The position numbers were made by a program, and so were the translations under genes. Below, piece after piece: positions 1 through 6,341 of a stretch of 57,426 nt of DNA; the stretch's first letter is position 1, and each line of letters starts with the position of its first letter. A model generated the notes under the pieces. The model saw only the letters and a list, made by a program, of their open reading frames with translations. It was not told the origin of the DNA and did no database searches. This DNA comes from Gemmatimonadota bacterium (GTDB lineage Bacteria > Gemmatimonadota > Gemmatimonadetes > Gemmatimonadales > GWC2-71-9): NCBI GenBank assembly GCA_016209985.1, contig JACQVB010000103.1, positions 1 to 57,426 of the forward strand, written 5' to 3'.

Positions 1-21
1 GTGCATAACCGCGCGGCCTAA
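1..21 (+). CDS. 3' tail of an upstream cassette gene (partial)
   Basis: Frame 1 reads VHNRAA then TAA, and that stop lies inside the first GCCTAAC core (16-22). Two other cassette genes in this region end the same way (GNAT ...RAA stop, ParE-type toxin ...DAA stop). I infer that this is the last few codons of a gene lying outside the window. Nothing can be said about its function. Confidence 0.3.
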   Translation: MHNRAA

Positions 22-186
22 CACCATTTAGAAGTGCGTTGTCAAGGGGCCGCAGTAGGTCTTCGTTGCTCCCACCTTCCAGCGGCGTCTGCCGCTCAGA
101 TCATGGTGAACGTCACCCGGGGTGGCGTCCAAACACCATTATGGGCTGAAGCGACTCGCGGCGGTTACGCGCGAGCCGTCGTCTTT

Positions 187-378
187 TCACCAGACGATTC
201 CAGATCCTTCGTGGGCACGATGCCGGGCTTCCCCAATAAAGCGCGTGATCTCCCCGATGCGGGGTTCGGTTGCTCGCGAAGCGAGTGCGGTCAGCGCTCC
301 CGAATCGCGCGCCAATTGAATCGCGGGCTGAAGCAGGCGCTCGGCGGGCCCTGAAGCGCTGAACGGGTCGAGCAGCGT
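187..378 (-). pseudogene. Conserved ORF fragment, weakly UspA-like
   Basis: Minus-strand reading gives a segment with the pattern LLDPFSASGPAERLLQPAIQ followed by ARDSGAL and ends at a stop at 187. The same protein segment is encoded at 1428-1570. Many differences between the copies are synonymous (for example GCT/GCC, TCG/TCA and GCA/GCG codons), which suggests it was once a translated gene. The pattern (hydrophobic strand, S/G-x-x-AER, then an 'A..LAR.SGA' helix) recalls the N-terminus of universal stress proteins, but the match is weak and the ATP-binding end is absent. It lies directly behind the transposase fragment. Confidence 0.3.
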
Positions 379-403
379 TTGTGCGCCGCGAGCGTGCGTT
401 CTT

Positions 404-553
404 TCAGAAATGGCCAATGCCATCGGGCCGGGCGCCGCCCGCTCCCATTGGCGCGATGGTCTGGGCGATCACCCGCCCGCTGTCCTCGCGGACCGAGGCC
501 AGCGTGGTTGCCTGATGCACATCCAGCGCCACATGTTTCCTCGTGCGTTTCAT
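404..553 (-). pseudogene. IS110-family transposase N-terminal fragment, copy 1
   Basis: ATG at 553 follows a GGAG ribosome-binding site on the minus strand. The reading frame begins MKRTRKHVALDVHQATT, the hallmark start of IS110/IS1111 transposases, where the Asp is the first acidic residue of the DEDD RuvC-like nuclease. It continues through GRVIAQTIAP and then diverges into unrelated sequence, stopping at 404. Only about 35 of some 340 residues survive, so no active transposase can be made. A second copy lies at 3806-3904. Confidence 0.65.
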
Positions 554-676
554 GAGGGCCGCTCCTTGTTGCTGACGCCCATGGGTTCGAGACAGCTCCA
601 TGGTAGCAGCAAGGGGCGCGCTCTCAATATGCGTTAGGCAGATGCGCCGCTTACCACCCATGAATAGATTGGCGCG

Positions 677-956
677 ATGCTGCAGTTCACTTGGGACCCC
701 GACAAGGCCGAAGCCAACCTCCGCAAGCACGGCGTTGACTTTCGGGAGGCAGCCACCGCGTTCGGCGACCCGCACTCCCTCAGCAAGCCAGATCCGGAGC
801 ACTCGATTGGAGAGGAGCGCTGGCTACTTCTGGGCTACAGTGCTCAGGGCCCGGCTCCTCGTCGTTGCGCACACAGAAGCAATTGATGAGATTCGAATCA
901 TCCATGCACGAGTGGCCGGCAAGACCGAGCGCCAGATCTATGAAGAAGAACCCTAA
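677..956 (+). pseudogene. brnT: BrnT-family toxin, frameshifted
   Basis: The frame from ATG 677 reads FTWDPDKAEANLRKHGVDF and then FGDP and EERWLLLGYS, a textbook BrnT N-terminus (RNase toxin of the BrnT/BrnA type II toxin-antitoxin system). At the GGGCCC run (847-852) the frame breaks. The family C-terminus (RLLVVAHTE..DEIRIIHAR....ERQIYEE) continues one frame over and stops at 956. Removing one C from the run restores a full BrnT of about 92 residues overlapping brnA by 17 nt. This is either a real inactivating mutation or a sequencing or assembly error. It lies 38 nt downstream of a GTTAGGC core, where a cassette gene should begin. Confidence 0.75.
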
Positions 957-1149
957 AGCCCCCGCTTCGAGCGACGACATCCGGCCAGAATACGACTTCC
1001 GCGGTGGCGTACGCGGCAAATACGCCAAGCGCTATCGTGAGGGCACGAACATCGTCGTCCTGGACCCAGATGTCGCCGCCAAGTTCAAAGACTCTCAATC
1101 CGTTAACCGGGCTCTCCGTAGTCTCCTCGAAGATCAAGCGCACCGGTAG
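940..1149 (+). CDS. brnA: BrnA-family antitoxin
   Basis: The 69-residue product starts at ATG 940, inside the 3' end of the frameshifted brnT, the usual toxin-first order of BrnTA. It contains YDFRGGVRGKYAKRYREGTN near residues 16-35, the conserved signature of BrnA/CopG-type antitoxins, followed by VVLDPDVAAKF and a ribbon-helix-helix type tail (SVNRALRSLL). BrnA neutralises BrnT and represses the operon. The frame is intact, so this antitoxin may outlive its toxin. The stop codon is 10 nt before the next GCCTAAC core. Confidence 0.85.
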   Translation: MKKNPKAPASSDDIRPEYDFRGGVRGKYAKRYREGTNIVVLDPDVAAKFKDSQSVNRALRSLLEDQAHR

Positions 1150-1159
1150 GCGGCGCACC

Positions 1160-1570
1160 GCCTAACACCATTAAGAAGCGCCTTGTCAAGGGCTCTGTTC
1201 AGGGATGTGCGCAAGCTCCACGGCGAGAGCGCTCGCCGCGCTCTCCTGAAACACTGATTCGTCGTCGCTCTACCTTCCAGCGGCGTCTGCCCGTCAGATC
1301 CCCGTGAACGTCACCCGCGGTGGCGTCCAAACACCAGTATGGGCTCCGCGACTTGCGACGGCTACGCGCCAGCCGCCGTCTCTCACTGGACGATCCCGGA
1401 TCCTTTGTTGGCACGACGCCGGGCGTCCCAATCAAGCGCGTGATCCCCCCGATGCGGGCTTCGGTCGCTCGTGAGGCGAGTACGATCAGCGCTCCCGAAT
1501 CCCGCGCAAATTGAATCGCGGGCTGAAGCAGGCGCTCGGCGTGCCCTGAAGGGCTGAAGGTGTCGAGCAC
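1160..1570. other. attC-like core and diverged repeat, copy 2
   Basis: GCCTAAC at 1160-1166 begins a stretch matching 16-375 over most of its length, including the arm ACCATTAAGAAG and the block around GGCGTCCAAACACCA. The Usp-like minus-strand fragment recurs at about 1428-1570 (RTVLDTFSPSGHAERLLQPA). The transposase start and the closing GTTAGGC core are absent, so this copy has lost its far half. From 1570 to 1872 I see no convincing gene except a possible N-terminal extension of the next one. Confidence 0.45.
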
Positions 1571-1872
1571 GGTTCGACGCCGGACCGCACGCGGCCTCCC
1601 AAGCGGCGCATCCGAGATCTCCGTGCCTTCCAACTGTCCCAGGGGACGACGAATGACGGTGACGGACAAGATGCCCTGGCTAACGGACCGTGTCGCGGAG
1701 CTGAAGCAGCGCGAACTATCGCCCGCCCCAACCTGAGCGCACTTTAGAGACATATGAGGCAGCGCAGCGTCTTCAGGAGCGCGTATCCGTGTCCGAACCT
1801 AGCGAGTTCGATCGAGAGTACTTCGTGCAGACGCGCGCCGAGATAGACAGAGAGAAGCAGGTGCTATCTGAC

Positions 1873-2859
1873 ATGCGGTTTTCTAACTGGCGAGCGCTCT
1901 GGACCACCGCGGCACTCATTGCTGTTCCGGTTCACGCCCAAGAGACGAGGTTCATCTCGGTAGAGCCGAATGTCAGACTCGAAGTACTCGACTGGGGTGG
2001 AACTGGACGACCTCTTGTCCTCCTGGCTGGCCTTGGGAATACAGCACACATCTTCAACCAATTTGCCCCGAAGCTGGCGAAGGAGTATCGCGTTTACGGA
2101 ATCACGCGACGGGGATATGGTGCTTCGAGTACTCCCTCATCGGGCTATTCAGCCGATAGACTCGGCGACGATGTACTGGCTGTTATTGACTCCCTGAAGA
2201 TCAAGCACCCCGTGCTGATCGGTCATTCGATTGCTGGACAGGAGTTGAGCTCCATCGGCTCGCGCCATCCGGAAACAATCGCCGGGCTGGTTTATCTCGA
2301 TGCCGGTTATGGGTACGCGTTCTACGATCCCTCCTTGGGTGACTTCTCCATTGACCTCCCTGACCTGCAAAGGAAACTCGAGCAACTCGGCCGGGAGGCG
2401 CGCCCCCAAGCGCCACGAGAGCGCGCACGACTGATCAAGGAGCTACTGGAGAGCGACCTGCCGAGGTTCGAGAGAGAATTGCGGATCCTCTACAGCATCG
2501 TGGCGACCGCACCTCCCGGGCAGGGCCCTCCACCGGCTTCCCCTCCCATGCTGCCCGCCGCGCGCGCGATCATCGAGGGACGCCAGAAGTTCACACAGAT
2601 CATTCTCCCCGTTCTTGCCATTTTCGCACTGCCGCACGAATTGCCAGAATCACTCGTGAACGACTCAATCGAACGTGCGCTTCTGGATTCCGCAGACGCA
2701 AAGTTCGGCAACGCCCAGGCAGACGCCTTTGCGAAAGGGGTCCGGTCGGCTCGGGTCGTACGCTTTCCTCGGGCCAATCACTACGTGTTTAGGTCGAATG
2801 AAGGGGATGTTCTTCGAGAGATTCGCACGTTTGTCGACAGCCTGCCCATCCCCGAGTGA
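1873..2859 (+). CDS. Secreted alpha/beta hydrolase
   Basis: A 328-residue protein of the alpha/beta-hydrolase fold. Residues 1-23 form a signal peptide ending HAQ. The strand-turn-helix LVLLAGLGNTAH (48-59) carries the oxyanion region, the nucleophile elbow is GHSIAG (Ser119), and a late His sits in PRANHYVF (His303). Substrate unknown. The frame stays open to GTG 1789 and gives 28 hydrophilic residues before the signal peptide; I chose ATG 1873 because the signal sequence then lies at the N-terminus. Codon use is visibly less GC-biased than in the genes after 5.8 kb, consistent with acquisition. It lies in the cassette-like region on the same strand as the other cassette genes. Confidence 0.75.
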   Translation: MRFSNWRALWTTAALIAVPVHAQETRFISVEPNVRLEVLDWGGTGRPLVLLAGLGNTAHIFNQFAPKLAKEYRVYGITRRGYGASSTPSSGYSADRLGDDVLAVIDSLKIKHPVLIGHSIAGQELSSIGSRHPETIAGLVYLDAGYGYAFYDPSLGDFSIDLPDLQRKLEQLGREARPQAPRERARLIKELLESDLPRFERELRILYSIVATAPPGQGPPPASPPMLPAARAIIEGRQKFTQIILPVLAIFALPHELPESLVNDSIERALLDSADAKFGNAQADAFAKGVRSARVVRFPRANHYVFRSNEGDVLREIRTFVDSLPIPE

Positions 2860-3030
2860 TTGGCCACAGGGACCGGTCTAGGCTGGGCTTGAGGCCGGCA
2901 TCGTCGACGTGAGGCAGACCCGGAGTACGTTCCGAGGGCCTGCGTCCTTACCCCACGGCCGGTACACTCGCAGCCTGAGAGCGGATCCGTTAGTGCACGC
3001 TACCAGCGTGGAGCCGGCTCTCGACGCCCT

Positions 3031-3549
3031 ATGCTAACTCTTGAAACCGAACGCCTCCTGCTCCGGCCCTTCCGCGATACCGACATCGACGCCTATGCCG
3101 TCATGTGTGCCGACCCCGAAGTCATGCGCTACGTCGGGGACCGAGGCGTGCTCAGCCGAGACGACGCTTGGCGGCAGATGGCCATGCTGGTTGGCCACTG
3201 GCACCTGCGCGGTTTCGGCATGTGGGCGGTCGAGGAGCGCGCCACCGCCACGTTTGTCGGACGCGTCGGCCTCCACTTCCCGGACGGTTGGCCCGATCGA
3301 GAAGTTGCTTGGGCGCTCGCTCGTCCGTATTGGGATCGCGGATTCGGTCTAGAAGCCGCACGGGCGGCCCTGACGCATGCATTCGGACCTCTTCAGTGGC
3401 AGCGGGCGATCAGCTTGATCGATCCGGAGAACCGCCGGTCGATTCATTTGGCCGAACGCCTCGGCGAGCAGTTTGAGAGAGAGGTCGACATGCGAGGCCA
3501 TTGTGTGCATCTGTACGCGATTGCCCGTGAGTCATGGCGTGCTGCCTAA
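3031..3549 (+). CDS. GNAT N-acetyltransferase (RimJ/RimL-like)
   Basis: A 172-residue GCN5-related acetyltransferase of the RimJ/RimL type. It begins LETERLLLRPFRDTD, has REVAWALARPYWDRGFGLEA in the acetyl-CoA-binding motif A region (about residues 90-110), and ends with NRRSIHLAERLG near 135-145. The acceptor could be a protein N-terminus, an antibiotic or a metabolite. The TAA stop (3547-3549) is inside the GCCTAAC core at 3544-3550, the pattern seen for integron cassettes, where GNATs are common. The 171 bp before it hold no gene; a GTTAGTG at about 2989 is a poor R' core candidate. Confidence 0.85.
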   Translation: MLTLETERLLLRPFRDTDIDAYAVMCADPEVMRYVGDRGVLSRDDAWRQMAMLVGHWHLRGFGMWAVEERATATFVGRVGLHFPDGWPDREVAWALARPYWDRGFGLEAARAALTHAFGPLQWQRAISLIDPENRRSIHLAERLGEQFEREVDMRGHCVHLYAIARESWRAA

Positions 3550-3678
3550 CACCATTGAGCCGGAGTCAAGAGGGTGTAGCTAGCTCACTAGGAGATGGCT
3601 GGCCGTTTTCTTTTCTGGGGACTGTGGTACCGGCAGGACCGTTCCGGATCAGTCGCGGTACTGAAGTCCGCCCTTCGG

Positions 3679-3739
3679 CTTCGCTCAGGGCAGGCGCTCG
3701 GCGCGTGGGGTGCGCCCCTTCACTTCGCTCAGGGCAGGC
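3679..3739. repeat. Two copies of a 17-bp repeat
   Basis: CTTCGCTCAGGGCAGGC occurs at 3679-3695 and again at 3723-3739, both inside the attC-like interval. Similar 'TTCGCTCAGG' sequences are widespread short intergenic repeats in several bacterial phyla. Function unknown. Confidence 0.7.
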
Positions 3740-3805
3740 CTGAAGGGCGCTCGCGTAGCATTCTTCAGAGCGGGCCACGCCATCGGGTCGAGCGCGGCCC
3801 GCTCC

Positions 3806-3904
3806 CGTTGGCGCGATGGTCTGGGCGATCACTCGGCCGCGGACCGAGGCCACCGTGGTTGCCTGATGCACGTCCAACGCCACATGTTTGAGGGCGCGTT
3901 TCGT
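3806..3904 (-). pseudogene. IS110-family transposase N-terminal fragment, copy 2
   Basis: The minus-strand reading KHVALDVHQATTVASVR..GRVIAQTIAPT matches copy 1 at 404-553. The ATG of copy 1 is replaced by ACG (3904-3902) although the GGAG ribosome-binding site upstream is kept, and six bases are missing before GRVIA. This is a dead relic of about 33 codons, homologous in position and sequence to copy 1. Confidence 0.6.
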
Positions 3905-4058
3905 GAGAGCCGCTCCTTGCTGCTGAGGTCCAGGGTGCTTCGACAACTCCATGGTAGCAGTAAGGGGCGCGCTCTCAATATGCGTTAGGCCGACACGCCC
4001 GCCCGCTTGAGCAGCTCCCCACACGAGGCTAGACTTCGGTAGGCTCCTTGGAGGACCA

Positions 4059-4241
4059 ATGACTGCTCCGACCATCAAGCAACAGGTACTCGAGGCCCTC
4101 ACCAGGCTGCCAGAAAATGCCAGCTTCGAGGACGCGATGGAGCGGATTTACTTCCTTTCCAAGATTCAGCGTGGTCTCGACCAACTCGATCGCGGGGAAG
4201 TCGTCTCTCACGAAGAGGTCAAGCGGCGTTTCCTGAAGTGA
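4059..4241 (+). CDS. Antitoxin of a ParE/RelE-type toxin-antitoxin pair
   Basis: A 60-residue acidic, helical protein (IKQQVLEALTRLPENASFED, then AMERIYFLSKIQRGLDQLDR and EEVKRR). Residues 1-30 resemble the short helical N-terminus of antitoxins paired with ParE/RelE toxins (usually annotated as addiction-module or PHD-like proteins). It starts 69 nt after the GTTAGGC core and its stop overlaps the toxin start by 4 nt (ATGA-type), so the two are translationally coupled. The role is inferred from the partner and the order. Confidence 0.75.
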   Translation: MTAPTIKQQVLEALTRLPENASFEDAMERIYFLSKIQRGLDQLDRGEVVSHEEVKRRFLK

Positions 4242-4534
4242 CCGTCATCTGGTCACGCCAAGCTCAGGATGACTTGGCTGCCATCCGCAAGTTCATCGCC
4301 CGCGATTCCGAACGTTACGCCCAACTCACCGTCGAACGACTGATCGCCGCCACCGATCGCCTGGAGGGCTGGCCACGGTCCGGACGGGTAGTTCCCGAGG
4401 TTGGCGATGAGAATCTGCGAGAGGTCCTCTTCGGCCTTTACCGTATCGTTTATCGGCTCCAGGACGACTCCATAGGAATCGTCACCATCGCGCATATGGC
4501 TCGCGAGTTACGGTTACCGGAAGACGCGGCCTAA
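4238..4534 (+). CDS. ParE/RelE-superfamily toxin
   Basis: A 98-residue protein with the ParE fold pattern: VIWSRQAQDDLAAIRKFI near the start, then IAATDRLEGWPRSGRVVPE, LREVLFGLYRIVYR and a final beta segment with HMARELR. ParE toxins inhibit gyrase and RelE toxins cleave mRNA; the YRIVYR form fits ParE-like members better. The start is GTG or ATG overlapping the antitoxin stop. The TAA stop (4532-4534) sits inside the GCCTAAC core at 4529-4535, again the cassette pattern. Confidence 0.85.
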   Translation: MTVIWSRQAQDDLAAIRKFIARDSERYAQLTVERLIAATDRLEGWPRSGRVVPEVGDENLREVLFGLYRIVYRLQDDSIGIVTIAHMARELRLPEDAA

Positions 4535-4680
4535 CACCATTAAGAAGTGCGTTGTCAAGGGGCCGTAACAATTACGCGCCCGTCGTCTCTCACCCGACGA
4601 TCTCAGATCCTTCGTTGGCACGACGCCGGGTTTCCCAATCAAGCGCGTAATCCCCAATGGGGGCCTCGGTTGCTCGTGAA
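4529..4680. other. attC-like core and truncated repeat, copy 4
   Basis: GCCTAAC (4529-4535) is followed by ACCATTAAGAAGTGCGTTGT, the same arm as at 16-50, and then by a shortened version of the copy 1/copy 2 interior (the block around GATCTCAGATCCTTCG). It ends near 4680. No GTTAGGC follows, so the right half is missing. It marks the right end of the recognisable array. No gene is visible between 4535 and 4766. Confidence 0.45.
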
Positions 4681-4735
4681 GGTCAAGCGTGATTCTTGAT
4701 GGAGAAAGTTGATCTGAGGCGTCTCACGCTTGACC
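4681..4735. repeat. Perfect 12-bp inverted repeat
   Basis: GGTCAAGCGTGA (4681-4692) and TCACGCTTGACC (4724-4735) are perfect inverted repeats separated by 31 bp, in the gene-free stretch after the last cassette core and before the minus-strand gene ending at 4767. It could be an end of a small element, a recombination site or a terminator for that gene; there is no T-run. Confidence 0.7.
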
Positions 4736-4766
4736 CGTGACGGATCAGATGAGCGCGGGGGAGGAG

Positions 4767-5243
4767 TTAGCGAGCCTTGTCGGTGGGCTGCAGTTGCTTG
4801 ATGCGCTCGAGCTCTTCGACATCTGCTTTGTCTTGTAGACGGTCCGTCCGCTTCGTCCTGATCAGCGTATCGAGATCCGCGTACGGGATTTCTACCCCGT
4901 CGATCGTTTCCTTCTTGATACGAGGCAACGCGTCCGCATAGCGAACACTCCAGGCGAGGGTTAGTAGATCTACCCTCGGCTCATCCCCTATGATGGTGAT
5001 CGTTTTCCTGGCGACCTCTTTGGCGGTCAGTTCCTTGGCGATGCCGTGAGGAAGTTGCCCGAGAGCTTCCAAGGCCCGCTTTACATTGTCCTCATCGGTA
5101 TCGACGAGTATGTCGACGTCCTTCGTTGCGCGAGTCACACCGTGGAGGGCCAGGGCGAATCCGCCCACGACCACGTACTTCACATTTGCTTGGTTCAGGA
5201 GGCGACAGACCGTTACCAGCCGGGAAGCTCCTGGCGCGGTCAA
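4767..5243 (-). CDS. Nucleotidyltransferase (AbiEii/MNT-like), putative toxin
   Basis: A 158-residue nucleotidyltransferase-fold protein. VVVGGFALALHG (about 24-35) and TKDVDILVD (about 40-48) give the GG and DxD motifs that bind nucleotide and metal. A TTG start at 5243 is preferred: AGGAGG lies 7 nt upstream, and the TTG overlaps the TGA stop of the upstream ribbon-helix-helix gene (TTGA), so translation is coupled. Members of this fold act as toxins that modify tRNA or proteins (MenT, MNT, AbiEii). The antitoxin-like neighbour supports such a role but the target is unknown. Confidence 0.75.
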   Translation of the reverse strand: MTAPGASRLVTVCRLLNQANVKYVVVGGFALALHGVTRATKDVDILVDTDEDNVKRALEALGQLPHGIAKELTAKEVARKTITIIGDEPRVDLLTLAWSVRYADALPRIKKETIDGVEIPYADLDTLIRTKRTDRLQDKADVEELERIKQLQPTDKAR

Positions 5244-5572
5244 GCACCAACCTCCTGTTTCCGCCGCTGCCACTGCTCGTACTGTTCAAACGTATCGAAT
5301 GATGCAGCGACCGGCCGAGTGAGGGGCCGACCACGCGCGAATTCGTTCCAAAGCTCTTCGGACAGCCTTACCCGGTCGGCAGGACTGAGCGCAAGGTTCT
5401 CGCGGAGCGTCTGATCTCGTGCATCTCGGAAGACATCCCGATCCTGGCGCGCGATGTACTGGCGGACAGCTTCAGCAACGACAAAGCTGCGTGAGCGCTT
5501 CCGGCGTTCTGCTTCCGCGTCGAGGGCGTCCCGCAGCTCATCCGGCAGAGACACAGAGAGGATGGTCGTCAT
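5240..5572 (-). CDS. Ribbon-helix-helix antitoxin-like repressor with long C-terminal tail
   Basis: A 110-residue protein. Residues 1-45 (ILSVSLPDELRDALDAEAER...SRSFVVAEAVRQYI) match the CopG/MetJ-type ribbon-helix-helix DNA-binding domain. The rest is a charged tail containing LSPADRVRLSEELWNEFARG, similar to tails of addiction-module antitoxins that fold on their partner. It is the first gene of a two-gene minus-strand operon with the nucleotidyltransferase. A 17-bp palindrome 31 bp upstream of its start could be its operator. Confidence 0.8.
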   Translation of the reverse strand: MTTILSVSLPDELRDALDAEAERRKRSRSFVVAEAVRQYIARQDRDVFRDARDQTLRENLALSPADRVRLSEELWNEFARGRPLTRPVAASFDTFEQYEQWQRRKQEVGA

Positions 5573-5602
5573 AACACGGCTTCGTCCTTAATGTTGCATG
5601 AG

Positions 5603-5619
5603 TTATTAACTGCTAATAA
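5603..5619. promoter_or_regulatory. Palindromic operator candidate in an AT-rich promoter
   Basis: TTATTA-ACTGC-TAATAA is a perfect 6-5-6 inverted repeat in the only strongly AT-rich patch of the first 10 kb, 31 bp upstream of the ribbon-helix-helix start. Such repressors usually bind short palindromes in their own promoters. Between here and 5838 I see no gene. Confidence 0.5.
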
Positions 5620-5837
5620 TATGCCATGTAAGGGCAGCCCACCGCAAGCAAAGTCTCCTAAGTGATCCAGCTGCAATAACTTGCCACCAGCAGCGCCGCG
5701 GTCAGATATCCGAGATTCCGAACGGCCCCTCCATCTCTCAGTCGGCGAACGCCGCTCTTCAGGTTCCCCACCCCGCGTTGCGGCCGGCGTGTCCCAAACC
5801 CTACATTCGCCGGTCCCATGAGACCGGGAGTCCCGTC

Positions 5838-6341
5838 ATGCCGCGGCAATCGCTCAACCTGCCGGCCCTGATGCTCGTCGTGTCGGTCCTGGCACCCGCC
5901 GGCCTCGCGGCCCAGGCCCGCATCAACCCCGACGACCTGATCGGCACCTGGCAGCTCATGACCCGCAAGAACCTGCGGACCGGCGTGGTGGATTCGATCG
6001 CCAAGCGGCGGCTCATGTGGGAGGGCTACACCCGCAACACCTACCACCTCTACGAAATGGACCTCAACCCGACGCCGAGACGCGAGGAGCTGCGCTCCCT
6101 GCCGCCCCTGGAGCGCCAGAAGCGCTTCCTCGAGGCGGCGCACTTCACGGCGCGCGGCGGCATGTTCTGGATGGAAGGCAACGTGATGCACTTCAAGCGG
6201 GTCATGTCGCTGGATCCCAACGACATCGGCACCATGCCCACGTCCAACATCGATTCGCTGACTGCCGACTACATGTACCGCCACACCAACCCGGACAGCA
6301 CCGGCGTGGTGATGGAGAACATCTACCGGCGGGTGCGATGA
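5838..6341 (+). CDS. Secreted lipocalin-like protein
   Basis: A 167-residue exported protein. The signal peptide (about 1-26) ends GLAAQA. The mature start DLIGTWQLMTRKN resembles the 'GTW' first strand of lipocalin-like proteins, and MFWMEGNVMHFKRVMS looks like a later strand pair. ATG 5838 follows GGGAG and places the signal peptide correctly. The stop overlaps the next gene's start (ATGA), so the two are coupled. Ligand unknown. Confidence 0.65.
   Translation: MPRQSLNLPALMLVVSVLAPAGLAAQARINPDDLIGTWQLMTRKNLRTGVVDSIAKRRLMWEGYTRNTYHLYEMDLNPTPRREELRSLPPLERQKRFLEAAHFTARGGMFWMEGNVMHFKRVMSLDPNDIGTMPTSNIDSLTADYMYRHTNPDSTGVVMENIYRRVR

Larger units (their letters stand above)
16..639 (-). mobile_element. 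attC-like site interrupted by an IS110-family relic (copy 1)
   Basis: The segment starts with GCCTAAC (16-22) followed by a conserved arm (ACCATTTAGAAGTGCG), and ends with GTTAGGC (633-639). These match the R'' and R' core sites that bound integron attC sites, and BrnT starts 38 nt after the second core. A normal attC is about 60-140 bp; this interval is 624 bp. It contains, on the minus strand, the N-terminus of an IS110-family transposase (404-553) and a second open fragment (187-378). IS1111-attC elements of the IS110 family are known to insert into attC sites, so I infer an attC disrupted by such an element that later decayed. The first 350 bp recur at 1160-1570. Confidence 0.5.
3544..3990 (-). 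mobile_element. attC-like site interrupted by an IS110-family relic (copy 3)
   Basis: GCCTAAC (3544-3550) and GTTAGGC (3984-3990) bound 447 bp. The terminal 45 bp next to GTTAGGC are almost identical to those of copy 1 (GGGGCGCGCTCTCAATATGC before the core). Inside is a second remnant of the same IS110 transposase (3806-3904) and two copies of a 17-bp repeat. It separates the GNAT from the toxin-antitoxin pair at 4059. The interior differs from copy 1 beyond the transposase remnant, so independent decay or deletion is likely. Confidence 0.5.

Noticed and set aside
2985-2996. GTTAGTG as an attC R' core before the GNAT
   Set aside because: It does not fit GTTRRRY at two positions and has no matching GCCTAAC-type arm at a suitable distance.
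3031-3549. Considered as an aminoglycoside acetyltransferase
   Set aside because: The pattern is of the RimJ/RimL branch, with no features specific to aminoglycoside enzymes.
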